A stretch of 64,000 bases of DNA from Heterobilharzia americana. Taxonomy: Eukaryota; Platyhelminthes; Trematoda; Strigeidida; Schistosomatidae. The notes under the pieces are model-generated. The model was given only the letters and a program-made list of their open reading frames with translations. It had not been told where the DNA came from and did no database searches. Positions within the stretch are counted from its first letter, which is position 1. Each line of letters begins with the position of its first letter. The position numbers and the translations under genes are program-made. The stretch covers positions 496,001-560,000 of the forward strand of contig OX104130.1 in assembly GCA_944470555.2 (NCBI GenBank), written 5' to 3'. Shown piece after piece: positions 53,270 to 63,499 of this stretch.

Positions 53270-53307
53270 AGGCTACTTGGTAGTATCCATTAATGTACAT
53301 TTGAACT

Positions 53308-53313
53308 AATAAA
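53308..53313 (+). terminator. Poly(A) signal of AKR copy 2
   Basis: AATAAA 39 bp after the stop codon, the first in the 3' UTR. Confidence 0.6.
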
Positions 53314-55974
53314 CTTGTTCATGTTTTGTTTATTCTCCTTCTATTATACATCTATGGGGCACACTTTTTAGGGTTAGCCAAATATATCCAAATGTGTCTT
53401 CACCTCCGTAAAGCATCAGAAATTGAGTGGTTTTCTCATGTGTTCGATTTAACGACTTTGAGATTGGTGACTTATGACTTCATCTGACCAATAACAATAT
53501 GAACGAGGAATATTCTTCTCCATAAATTCTCATCAGATTCTATAATTATGAAATGTGAGTGTACACAGTAAAACAAGCCATGTGGGACGAATACATTTTT
53601 GAAATGAAATGTTAGCTAAAGACGTTGAGGAAATCACATAGACACTAATAGTGCTATTAATATCCTGCATTGTGTAACAAAAGCAATCCCACGCATAGCT
53701 CTCCAACGCCTGCTCAGCATAGCCGTTGATTGTTATTATTCTACTAGTATTTTAGCCGGAATGGCACTATTCTACTAGGTCTTTGTTGACAACTTTGATT
53801 TGGATTCTTTGCTTCACTCAAGATATAACCAGAATTGGAAATATTCCTCTTTTGTTTTCACTGTATATGCTTTCATGGATTGTATGGTGCCTATCGTCAC
53901 CTATAGCGACCATTATCCCTTACTTCTGGTAGATGCAAGTAATGTGCGCTAAAACTACTAAAGTGTTAGCCAGTCTTCACGCGTAGTCCCTTGGTATTTA
54001 GAAGATATGGGCTCTCTTGATATTCTATAAGGTATACGGTTTCATTTGAGTCTCTATGTATTGGTTACCACTGCACGCTTGTCGCTGTTCTTTTCAATCG
54101 ATTTCTGCTTACTCCCTACTTCTATGACGATTTCAGTTTATGGACATTCTTTTATATATCTGCATGTTGTTCTCCCTGGAGCTTAGCATGCTGATTCAAA
54201 TTCACTTTGTGATTATTCAAAGGGAATAAAATCATCTCAATCTGTTAAACTTTCCATTTTCATCAGTTGGTTATCCCCTTCTCTGACACTACATCGAGCA
54301 TCGTCTTTTAGGCTTGACAAGTCTTCGAAACAGTAATGAATGACCTCTCTGAAGCACCTGGTTTCATTTATATGTGATAACGTTTATAGTCTATGATAAT
54401 ATTAGACAGTATGATTACCATGTATAGCTGATCCTTAGTGAGTAGTTGTGCATTTTGTCTGTCCTATGTTCTAGCTAATCATTACTTCTTCGCCTAATAG
54501 AACTTTTGTCAACTGGTGTTTTAGAAGCAGATCTGGTTGTATTAGTACGTGGTATCGTCAGAAATCAGCGTTCTTTGTTGTTGTGATGGTTGAAGCTGCA
54601 CATTCAGTGCTTATCTTAAGTATTCAGTAGGCCGATTGGCTCACTGCTTTCATTCGTCTTGACTGTTATTCCTCTTATTCTTGACTGATTATTGAATTAT
54701 GTCAAAAGATGCTCATTCTTCAGATTTTTCTACTGTCAGCCGTTTAATCGAATAGAAGAAATACCTCGACATGAGAAACTCGCTTTACAGTTGCTGATGA
54801 ACAACCTGATCATGTCTATCATATGTCTATCGCTTTTCAGGTACGGAATCACTTATTCCTAGCTTTTTTTAAAGTTATTAAGGTTAGATGATAACCCTAA
54901 GTAGAAGAATATGATCGTGTATGGCCAGTTGGTTTGTTTGCAATACATAACAAGAAGCAGATAGATATGTGCATGCTGTAGGTTTGGTATGTCTATCACT
55001 GTCAGTTCCATTTTGCTTCATCAATACTGGATGCTAAGTAGATATAGGTGGGACGAAGATCATGTTACCGTACAACATTTGCCATGTATCTTCAACATGT
55101 ACCAAAGAAAATGTGTAAGTAAAGCCACCATCTGTTCTCGCTCGTTTATCCTATGCTCTTCAAATGATATCTGTTCCATAAGTCTTGTTCATGAAACACC
55201 CCTGGATGAGCAGAAATCATGTGATATGTTAGGTATGGAACTGATTGAATTTATGGATTTGATGCCAACCGGAAACCAGCAGATTTAGTTCAACTGACAA
55301 TTCGAAACATATCTGTTGACTACCGTCATCCGCAGGCAGTTTGACCTTACACTAGGAGATTAAGACCACGCAAATCGAAGTTACTTGCGCCTAATGCTTC
55401 ACAGTGAAGTGCTTGCCAGCGTGAACTGCATTTATTATGTAGTAGCAGCACAAGGTCTATTATTTTTGATGTCTGGTTTCGTCATCAAACGTTCCTCAAC
55501 TAAATCTCTTTGTTTCTTGCTATATGAAAGCCAACTGCATCAGGTAAATCTCATAACTATCCAGTTTCAGAGGCTATTTGTTTTAGTTTCTTGTCACCAA
55601 ATTTGTGTTTGAACACCTCTTCGAAACTTCTATAGAAGTGGCCAACACCTGCGACATGTATATCATATGCATAAAAGTTGATCTCCAACTGGCTTTTGTT
55701 TTAATGAATTACTAAGGAACATATCACATAATTTACCTTGGAGGTGGTAGTCTATTGTAAATCATCATCGAACAACCAGAAAAGATATGATGAGTATTAT
55801 TCATTGTGAGCATTACAGTTAATGATTTTTAACATGCAAATATTTATATCACTCAGAGTAGACAGCATTCACCTTAACGTTTTCATTCGCAACACATATA
55901 AATAAAAGTATGAGCAAGCAAACTAATAAAGATTAAGGCATCGGTAGTTTTGGAAGCACGCACACTTCATTCTG
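53314..55974. other. Intergenic, nothing firmly recognised
   Basis: 2.6 kb without a tRNA-like head, LINE landmark or simple repeat that I can identify. ORFs at 54989-55288 and 55385-55612 show no domain features and are taken as chance. Confidence 0.4.
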
Positions 55975-56170
55975 TTTCTCTTGTGTAGACATAAGGGCGA
56001 ATATAGTACAGAGAAACAGATCGACGTGAAAACTGGCATAAGATTACATTGCCTGAGGTTGCCGGGCTTCACAGTAGCGAACAGGGAAGAAAAATTAATA
56101 TTAAACAGGGACATATGTGAGGAGATGGATTAAGTGGATGATGATGAACAAAATGTTAAGGATTTTGAGG
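55975..56170 (-). repeat. LINE-C 3' UTR fragment
   Basis: The reverse complement follows the LINE-C UTR order: CGCTACTGTGAAGCCCGGCA, ACCTCAGGCAATG, ACGTCGATCTGTTTC. No coding part. Confidence 0.5.
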
Positions 56171-56744
56171 ATGATAAAGAGTCTACACACTAAAAGTCTC
56201 AAAGCACTGATTTCTTTCGTCTAGATAGCCTCAGGCAAACAGTGTACAACTCCTTTAATGGCGAAAACAGTCAGAGTGTTCATGCAACAATGACACGTTT
56301 TGTTCTGCTCACATTGAGCCTTCTTCCAATAAATCCATCTTTAGGTGACATCGCATGTGTAGGCTGCGTCTTGGCACAGGCGACATTTGTTCAACCCTCT
56401 TCACATGATGAAATATCGCGTTTTGATCCACTGACTTGCATTCCTTACATAAAACCTTACTGCAAACCTCACTAGTTTGCATACGGGAATTCAACAGAGG
56501 CGAGAAACAAGGAGAAAACAAGTGTTAAAATTTGTCATCTGTGCATATCTCGTACTTTCAGATGCCAAGTTCTATACACAGTATGACAAACATAACAGGG
56601 TGCAGCGTATAAGCTCGTCGTCCAAGAGACAACAGAGATGATGCAGTTTGGTATGAATCCGACCAGCCTTTTGCACACCAGGTGCGAGTTCGTCAATTAC
56701 CAGCTCATTTAAGCTGGTCCTGTAAGGCACCTGACTAAAGCCGC
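56171..56744. other. Stretch before the 5' LTR
   Basis: Overlapping ORFs on both strands (56242-56475 plus; 56309-56521 minus, with four Cys and two HH/RCH patches) are not recognised. The sequence from about 56630 to 56744 is also unassigned. Confidence 0.35.
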
Positions 56745-57088
56745 TGTAGCGTCACACACTTCCCCTGAATCGATAGCTTAGGGTCTGACGACATCCGACA
56801 TTGATGCTGACCTTGATAGTTTAACTGGACTCGCTAAGCTGAAGGCACCCGGTCAAGCATCCTCGCCATTTGGCACGCTGTCGTGTTACGTTGCATTGCT
56901 CGTATTCGACTCTCTAGCCAGTTAGTTGGAACGCATCGGTATTTTGGCATAACCATCCAAATATACTATTCCATCCGACTACGCTATCGTGTTCTTCCTT
57001 GGTCTCGTATTCGTGGGTATATAACAAGTTCGAATAATTAGTGATTGGTCTTTGCGTCTGTCAAGTTCGCACCAGGACAAATCCTAAA
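56745..57088 (+). repeat. 5' LTR
   Basis: Starts TGTAGCGTC and contains GTATATAACAAG as a likely TATA region (57018-57029). About 285 bp are identical to the 3' LTR, but the first 60 bp carry about eight differences. Confidence 0.88.
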
Positions 57089-57089
57089 T

Positions 57090-57107
57090 TGGTGAGCCCG
57101 ACGTGAT
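57090..57107 (+). promoter_or_regulatory. Primer-binding site, tRNA-Trp type
   Basis: TGGTGAGCCCGACGTGAT starts two bases after the LTR. It matches the complement of the animal tRNA-Trp 3' end at 17 of 18 positions (G for C at position 7). Confidence 0.8.
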
Positions 57108-57217
57108 CACATATCCCGACCAATAACAAGTATTGAATTGGTGAGCCTGTTCCATTTTATATTTGTTTATTGTTTTCATTTCGATAACATTTATTTATCC
57201 ATTTACTACACTTTCTC

Positions 57218-58057
57218 ATGTCCGACCACACTCCCAAGCTTATTCGTATTAAGCCGACTACGAACACGATCCAACTCGTGCCATATTGGCCAGACAATGC
57301 AGAAACATGGTTTCTGTATGCCGAGGCCGATTTTCGAGAACAGGGTGTCTCAGATCCTCAATCTCGATTTCTTGCTGTCATACGGTCACTACCGCGAGAA
57401 TTAAACAGGTATGTTACAGCAAACATGTTTAATCCTGAAGTAAGTGACCCTTATGCACTTCTAAAGGCCGCACTCTTGAAGAAAAGCGATCTCACAGATC
57501 GCCAACGTCTAGACGAATTGCTTCGTAACATCGAGCTAGGCAGCCACTCAGCTACTGAAGTCCTCGCACGCATGCGAGAAGTAATCGGTGCACGAACATT
57601 TGACGATGGTTTCTTCCGAGAACTATTTCTCTCGAAACTACCACAACCGGTGCAAACCGTGTTGGTGACACTCCAGTCAGTCCCACTCGACGACCTGGCA
57701 GCCTCAGCAGATAAAATACTGGAGATATCCAGCAGACCCGTCTCCAACGTATATTCTATCTGCGACAAAACAGAGCGCCAGGATTCAGAGGTGACCAAGT
57801 TGTGCAACTCTGTGAGACGGTTGCTACGATCTCGAAGTCCTAGATCACGTAGCACTTCACAGAAACGCACCTTGGCGCATCGCAGCAAGTCGCGTGGTAG
57901 CCCTAAAACGAAACCCAACAGGGTGGAAAACCCTGAATGGTGCTGGTTTCATAACACTTACGGGGATGAAGCCAGAAAATGTCGTAAACCATGCCGTTTT
58001 AAGAAGGACCCAAACTCGGGAAACGGTCACGCCGGCACGTGCTCACGGCAACCGTAG
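57218..58057 (+). CDS. Gag of CsRn1-clade element
   Basis: 279 codons from ATG, open throughout. The N-terminal capsid-like region (about 1-170) has PYWPDNAETWFLYAEADF, SLPRELNRYV and SATEVLARMREVIG. A basic Ser/Arg stretch lies at about 205-235, and a nucleocapsid finger C242-X2-H-X9-C-X3-C259 (CHCC order, instead of the retroviral CCHC). Gag coats the element RNA in cytoplasmic particles. It ends by overlapping an open pol frame in -1, suggesting frameshift expression. The frame is intact, so this deleted copy could still make Gag. Confidence 0.9.
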   Translation: MSDHTPKLIRIKPTTNTIQLVPYWPDNAETWFLYAEADFREQGVSDPQSRFLAVIRSLPRELNRYVTANMFNPEVSDPYALLKAALLKKSDLTDRQRLDELLRNIELGSHSATEVLARMREVIGARTFDDGFFRELFLSKLPQPVQTVLVTLQSVPLDDLAASADKILEISSRPVSNVYSICDKTERQDSEVTKLCNSVRRLLRSRSPRSRSTSQKRTLAHRSKSRGSPKTKPNRVENPEWCWFHNTYGDEARKCRKPCRFKKDPNSGNGHAGTCSRQP

Positions 58058-58785
58058 CCGGCGGAAAAAGCCGTTTGCTCTACGTCACCGACATTAAAAC
58101 GAAAGTCCGCTACCTCGTCGACACCGGCGCAGAAGTTTGTTCTTCCAGCAACGACAAAGGAGCGTCATCTTGACCCATCCTTCAATCTTCAAGCAGCCAA
58201 CGGCAAGGCAATCGCGACATTCGGGAGACGGTATGCCTACCTCAACTTAGGTTTACGCAAACCTATCCACTGGATTTTCCTCCTGGCAGACGTCTCTATG
58301 CCCATCATTGGCATAGATTTGCTAAACCATTACGATCTACTCGTAGATGCTCGCCGTCGACGACTGATAGATAACAGCACAAAGTTATCTATTGGCGGCA
58401 CCACCTATGTAGGTCCGAGTTTAGCCATCGTTAGGACTAAACAATCAGACGACGCGTCCTACCAGGCAGTTCTGGAGAAATATCCAGAGTTACAGCAACC
58501 GAAGCACACTCTTCCGTGCATAACCAGCAATGTTATGCATCACGTCACAACCACAGGTCCACCTGTGGCATCCAAAGCGCGCCGTCTAGCCCCCGATAAG
58601 CTCCAAACGGCGAAAAATGAATTCGACCACATGCTCGACCTGGGCATTATCAGACCGTCGAACAATCCTTGGGCATCGCCATTGCACATGGTTCCCAAAA
58701 GGATAGCAGACTGGCGTCCAACCGGTGATTACCGAAGGCTCAACGCCAAAACAACTCCGGACTCCTACCCGATACATCAATACAA
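58021..58785 (+). pseudogene. Pol remnant: protease and RT start
   Basis: The -1 frame reads into YLVDTGAEVC (aspartic protease active site, DTG at 58120-58128). It then breaks within protease and continues in the gag frame as MPIIGIDLLNHYDLLVDARR (58298 on) and the RT N-terminus: LGIIRPSNNPWASPLHMVPK, WRPTGDYRRLNAKT. Coding similarity stops at about 58785, before any catalytic RT motif. Confidence 0.85.
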
Positions 58786-59180
58786 ACCCTCGTACACTTT
58801 GCCTTTTTATATCAATTTTTATTTACCATGTAATAAAAATTAAAAAAACGGGAAGATAAGCGTAAATTTTTATTTTTCGATATGTTTATATAAAATAATT
58901 CCCATTTTTACGCAACGTTTTCGTGGTATTAAAGACTTTTATTTATATTCCAGGTGCAACGAGCACTGGACGGAACGTCGAAAGGAACAGATGACCGCGA
59001 CCGACGTACAATTCCATTTATTGTATTTTATTTATTTAATCGCCACGACACCCTAGAATAAGGTTCAGACAACCAGGGGCCACCTCACGCAGTCAGCCCA
59101 TCGGAAGAGTTTTACCAGTGGAGAAACCACTGGGTTTTTACTTCCGGCTGGTATCGTCTTAGGGTCCTCACGAACCCACT
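58786..59180 (+). other. AT-rich filler and element 3' end
   Basis: From 58786 to about 59040 is very AT-rich sequence unrelated to pol. From about 59075 on (GGGGCCACCTCACGCAGTCA ... GGAAGAGTTTTACC) it looks like the end of the element ORF and its 3' UTR. Confidence 0.5.
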
Positions 59181-59190
59181 AGGGGGGGAG
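59181..59190 (+). promoter_or_regulatory. Polypurine tract
   Basis: AGGGGGGGAG directly precedes the TG of the 3' LTR, as expected for the plus-strand primer. Confidence 0.8.
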
Positions 59191-59539
59191 TGATCTGTAG
59201 CGTCATACACTTCCCCAAAATCAATAGCCTAGGGTTTGACGACTTTCGACATTGATGCTGACCTTGATAGTTTAACTGGACTCGCTAAGCTGAAGGCACC
59301 CGGTCAAGCATCCTCGCCATTTGGCACGCTGTCGTGTTACGTTGCATTGCTCGTATTCGACTCTCTAGCCAGTTAGTTGGAACGCATCGGTATTTTGGCA
59401 TAACCATCCAAATATACTATTCCATCCGACTACGCTATCGTGTTCTTCCTTGGTCTCGTATTCGTGGGTATATAACAAGTTCGAATAATTAGTGATTGGT
59501 CTTTGCGTCTGTCAAGTTCGCACCAGGACAAATCCTAAA
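59191..59539 (+). repeat. 3' LTR
   Basis: Begins TGATCTGTAGCG after the polypurine tract and ends at the same AATCCTAAA as the 5' LTR. Confidence 0.88.
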
Positions 59540-59924
59540 ATCCCCTCTATCGGCAATATTCTTATTGACTATCAGGTACTTGAGAGTTGTATTTGTTTAA
59601 CCAGTTTTTCACGCATACTACGTATTTGCTATCGAGAGGTTTTGGACTGTATAGATAAAAAGCGGCACTGTTGAGGTAGTTTTGTAATTTTCATATGATC
59701 TACTGTTGTTTTGCCAGTAAACAGATTTTGTTACCAGTAGAGAACTCATTTACTACAAGCCGTGTTCTGCAATTCTGATCCAGCCGTTGACCGTGCGTTA
59801 CTAGCGGGAGTCCGGAAGCTATATAGTAGAAAGCCGGAACCAGTCAGATTAACGTTAGTTGCCACCGCCTAGATATTACATAATTTGAGGCCAAGATTAT
59901 TGGATATTAGATGTTACGCGAACC
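59540..59924. other. Between the two LTR elements, unassigned
   Basis: No recognised feature; the second element's LTR can be aligned only from about 59925. Confidence 0.4.
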
Positions 59925-60598
59925 TGGTTGAGCATCCTTGCCATTTGGCACGCTGCTGTAGTGCACTTTCTTGGCACCAAAATATAACTAAGGCTAAAAT
60001 AAATAGTTTAAATTAGATTAATTAAATAAATCTCTAGCTTGCCTCCGGATGCTTAGGGTGTTTTAAGTTTTGTTTTAAGGAGGATGCATCCGAGCAGGCT
60101 TGGACGCCATTTTTGCGCTCCATTGTGCTGATCACCACGCACGTACTCCGAGTCCCTAGTTCAGCCTTACAAGTCAGATAAGTTGATTAAACTTTTCCCT
60201 CATTCATTATTATTACATTTACTTTAAATACATAGCTCCTTCAAATACATTGCGTATCAGTTCTTTTGATTTGTGTTTTGTTATCAGTACTTACACGTTA
60301 GGTAAAGCACTGGTTAGGCAGGTACTAGAGCACATCAAGATAAGTAGGGTTGATCAAACGTTACGGAATTGTAACACGCATCCCTACACTGCCATGTTAC
60401 GTCAAACTGCTCGTAATCAACCCTCCAACCAGGTAGTTGGTACGCATTGGTATCTCGGCACGACCTTGCAAATATGCTATTCCATGCGACTACATTGTTG
60501 TGTTCTTTCTTGGTCTCGTATTTGTGGGTGTATAACAAGTTCGAATAATTAGTGGTTGGTATCTCCATCTGTCAAGTTCACACAAGGAAAATTCTAAA
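59925..60598 (+). repeat. 5' LTR of the second element, split by a solo LTR
   Basis: 59925-59956 (GGTTGAGCATCCTTGCCATT, TGGCACGCTGC) and 60389-60598 (CATGTTACGTCAAACTGC, GGTGTATAACAAGTTCG, AATTAGTGGTTGG) together align with the first element's LTR at clearly lower identity. The LTR beginning is not recognisable. Confidence 0.75.
59957..60388. mobile_element. Solo LTR of another family (432 bp)
   Basis: Starts TGTAGTGCAC and ends ATCCCTACA, giving TGTAG/CTACA inverted termini, flanked by CTGC on both sides (59953-59956 and 60389-60392). Removing it with one CTGC restores TTTGGCACGCTGCCATGTTA, which is contiguous LTR sequence. No ORF inside. Confidence 0.8.
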
Positions 60599-60599
60599 T

Positions 60600-60617
60600 T
60601 AATGAACCCGACGTGAT
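60600..60617 (+). promoter_or_regulatory. Degenerate primer-binding site
   Basis: TAATGAACCCGACGTGAT: the tRNA-Trp complement with three changes, two of them in the terminal TGG. Confidence 0.65.
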
Positions 60618-60727
60618 AAAAATCCCGATGAAGAACAAACCTTAAATGAGTGAGCCTGTTCAACTTCCTTACTCGTATATCATTTTCATTTTGATAACCT
60701 CTATATATCCACATACAACTCCGTCCC

Positions 60728-61447
60728 ATGTCTGACCATACTCCAAAGCTTATCCATATTAAGCCTACAACGAACGCTATCCAGCTCGTGTCATACTGGC
60801 CAGATAATGAGGAGAGATGGTTTCTGTATGCTGGGGCAGATTTTAGAGAACAAGGAGTCACAGACCCCCATCCTAGGTTTTTTGCTGTCATAAGTCCACT
60901 ACCGCGGGAATTAAACAGGCATGTCACTGCGCATGTGTTTGGTGCTGAAGTGAGTGATCTCCATGCACTTCTCAAAGCTGCACTACTGAAGGAAAGTGAT
61001 CTCACAGATCACCAGCGCCAAAACGAGTTGCTTCGTGACATCGAGCTAGGCAGCAACTCAGCCACTGAAGTCCTCGCACGTACGCGAGAAGTTATGGGCA
61101 CACGAACGTTCGATACTGGCTTTTTCTGAGAACTGTTTCTCTCAAAGCTACCACAAACGGTGCAAACCATGTTAGTGGGACTTCAGTCAGTTCCACTCGA
61201 TGATCTTTCAGCCTCGGCAGATAAAATACTGGAGGTCACAAGCAGCCCCATCTCCGACATATATTCTGCCTGCGAAAAACCAGGGGGCCAGGATTCAGAG
61301 GTGACCAGGCTGTTGTGCAGCTCTGCCAGGCGGCCGCTACGAACTCGAAGCCCTAGGTCACGTACATATCACAGAAACCCACCTCAGCCCATCTCAGACA
61401 CTCGCGTGGTTGTCCAAAAACTTAGCCTAACACGGTGGAAAACCTAA
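60728..61447 (+). pseudogene. Gag with premature stop
   Basis: ATG at 60728; it aligns with the first element's Gag (SYWPDNEERWFLYAGADF, SATEVLARTREVMG). An in-frame TGA at 61127-61129 interrupts it, then the same frame continues to 61447. The nucleocapsid part is damaged: the first Cys of CHCC reads Gly and a one-base deletion follows HNTYG near 61470. Confidence 0.87.
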
Positions 61448-61559
61448 GTGGTTCGGGTTTCACAACACCTACGGGATGAAGCCAGAAAATGCCGGAAGCC
61501 GTGCAGTTTCAACATGAACGCAAACTCGGCACGCGTTTGCGACAACCGTAGCCGGCGGA

Positions 61560-62024
61560 AGCAGCCGTTCGCTCCAAGTCGCAGAGATAGAGACGAAAGT
61601 TCGCCACCTCGTCGACACCGGCGCAGAAGTTGACACCCTTCACACACCCACAAAGGAGCGTCATCATGACCCATCCTCCAATCTTCAGGCAGCTAACGGC
61701 TAGGCGATCACAGCATTCGGGAGACGGTATGCCTGTCTCAACTTGGGTTTACGTAAAGCTATTCACTGAATTTTCCTCCTGGCTAACACTCCTATGCCCA
61801 TCATTGGCATAGATTTGCTGAACCACCACGATCTACTTGTAGATGCTCGCCGTCGACGACTGGTGGATAACAACACAAAGTTGTCTGTTGGTGGCACCAC
61901 CTACGTAGGTCCGAGTTCAACCATCGTCAGAACTAAACAATCGGGCAACGTGTCCTATCGGGCAGTGTTAGGGAAATATCCAGTTACAACAACCGACTCA
62001 TACTCTTCCGTGCACAACCAGTAA
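61560..62024 (+). pseudogene. Protease region
   Basis: HLVDTGAEV (DTG near 61614-61622), a break, then MPIIGIDLLNHHDLLVDARR from 61794 in another frame and VGGTTYVGPSSTIVRTKQSG. Two stops and a frameshift separate the pieces. Confidence 0.8.
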
Positions 62025-62028
62025 TGTT

Positions 62029-63018
62029 ATGCATCACGTCGCAACCACAGAATCACCTGTGACATCCAAAGCACGCCGTCTAGACCCTGATAAGCTCAAA
62101 ATGGCGAAAAGTGAATTCAACCACATCCTCGAACTGGGTGTTATCAAACTTTCAAGTAGCCCTTGGGCATCACCACTGCATCTGGCTCACAAGAGGGATA
62201 GCAACGACTGGCGTCCAGCCGGTGATTATCGAAGGCTTGGCGACAAAATAACACCGGACTGCCACCCGATACCTCACGTTTACGACTTGACTGCGACGTT
62301 ATGCGGAATGAACATATTCTCCGATATCCGATGTGGTCAAGGCGTATAATCAGATACCTATGGCAGCAGAAGATATCGCGAAAACAGCCATCATTACTCT
62401 TTTTGGCCCGTTTGAATCCCTGCGCATGCCATTTGATCTTCGGAATGCAGCACAAACATTCCAGTGCTTTACGGATGATGTCTTCCGTGGTTTGAATTTT
62501 GTTCACGCCTACATCGATGACTGTCTCATTGCGAGTCCGGATAAGGAAACCCGCCTTAAACACTCGGATCTCAAATTCAGTAGACTAAAAAACATGGCAC
62601 CATAGTCAACTTGCAGAAGCGTGAAATAGGGGTCGAATCACCTGCCTTCTTTGGGCGTACCATTGATAGCAAAGGTGTGCTCCCATTGAGAGGTAAAGTG
62701 GCGGTCCTCATGAACTACCCAGAGCCGACTACTGTGAAGCAGCCCCGCACTTTCAATGGCCTGGTAAGTTATGACCGATGGTTTGTCCTCAACTGCGCCT
62801 CAATCGTGAGACCACTCACAGATCTACTTCGAGGGACTACGAAGTGCGTGACGCTGGACAACGTGGCTGGACTTGCTTTCTCTAAAGTCAAGGAAGCCAC
62901 TTCAAACGCGGCCATGCTTATGCATCACGACCCCAACGCTCCATTGCTATTGATGCATCTGGCTCAGCAATTGGAACAGTTTTGCACCGGTCGACTGACA
63001 ACCCGTAGCAACCGTTAG
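62029..63018 (+). pseudogene. Reverse transcriptase region
   Basis: Pieces in order: LGVIKLSSSPWASPLHLAHK and WRPAGDYRRLGD (62130-62240), KAYNQIPMAAEDIAKTAI (62340), FGPFESLRMPFDLRNAAQTF (62400-62460), and YIDD (62510-62521) followed by CLIASPDKE. The connection FFGRTIDSKGVLPL lies at 62650. Frameshifts near 62335 and 62600. The catalytic YIDD is conserved. Confidence 0.88.
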
Positions 63019-63071
63019 CCTTTTTCTCGAGGCGGCTGCAACAGGCGGCCACGAGATACGGCATATTTGAT

Positions 63072-63368
63072 ATGGAACTCTCAGCTATGCACTGTTCTGT
63101 ACGCCATTTTCGACTTTCGGTGGCAGGTCGTGACTTCATTATTTTCACAGACCACAAACCGTTAACCTTCTCTTTTGGCCCGGCATCAGGCAATTACTCC
63201 CCTTGCGAGTCGCGACAGCTGGATTACATTTCCCTGTTCATGCCAGATATCCGCAACATTTCTGGGGCAAATAACTCCGTGGCCGATGCACCATCTCGAA
63301 TAGCTTCGATAAACCGTATCGAAGGCGTTGACCTCGTTGAACTGACAGTGTCAAAAAGAAGACCTTGA
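63072..63368 (+). pseudogene. RNase H region
   Basis: MELSAMHCSVRHFR with the catalytic Glu, FIIFTDHKPLTF with the catalytic Asp, RQLDYISLF and NNSVADAPSRI with the last Asp. This piece is open, but the flanking pol is in other frames. Confidence 0.85.
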
Positions 63369-63499
63369 GCCGCATCATGGGTTGTTGTCCACAACCCTCT
63401 CTCTCTCAACTGTGTCCAGCAGGGCCAGTCAAGGATACAATTTTATGCGATGTCTCTGCTGGTCAACCACGCCGAATAGCTCCGAAGAGATTTTGACTC

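Larger units (their letters stand above)
56745..59539 (+). mobile_element. CsRn1-clade Ty3/gypsy element, internally deleted
   Basis: Two LTRs (56745-57088 and 59191-59539) flank a tRNA-Trp-like primer site, gag, a protease remnant and only the first part of RT; integrase and most of RT are gone. The CHCC Gag finger and Trp primer site are hallmarks of the CsRn1 clade, to which schistosome Boudicca-type elements are related. It is related to, but clearly divergent from, the decayed element that follows. No obvious target duplication: flanks read ...AAGCCGC and ATCCCCTC.... Confidence 0.88.

Noticed and set aside
54989..55612. Two ORFs of 99 and 75 codons
   Set aside because: No family motif, no splice or poly(A) context, composition like the surrounding AT-rich DNA.
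56242..56521. Overlapping ORFs on both strands with Cys/His patches
   Set aside because: Cysteine spacing fits no finger I know and neither strand has further support; left as unassigned.
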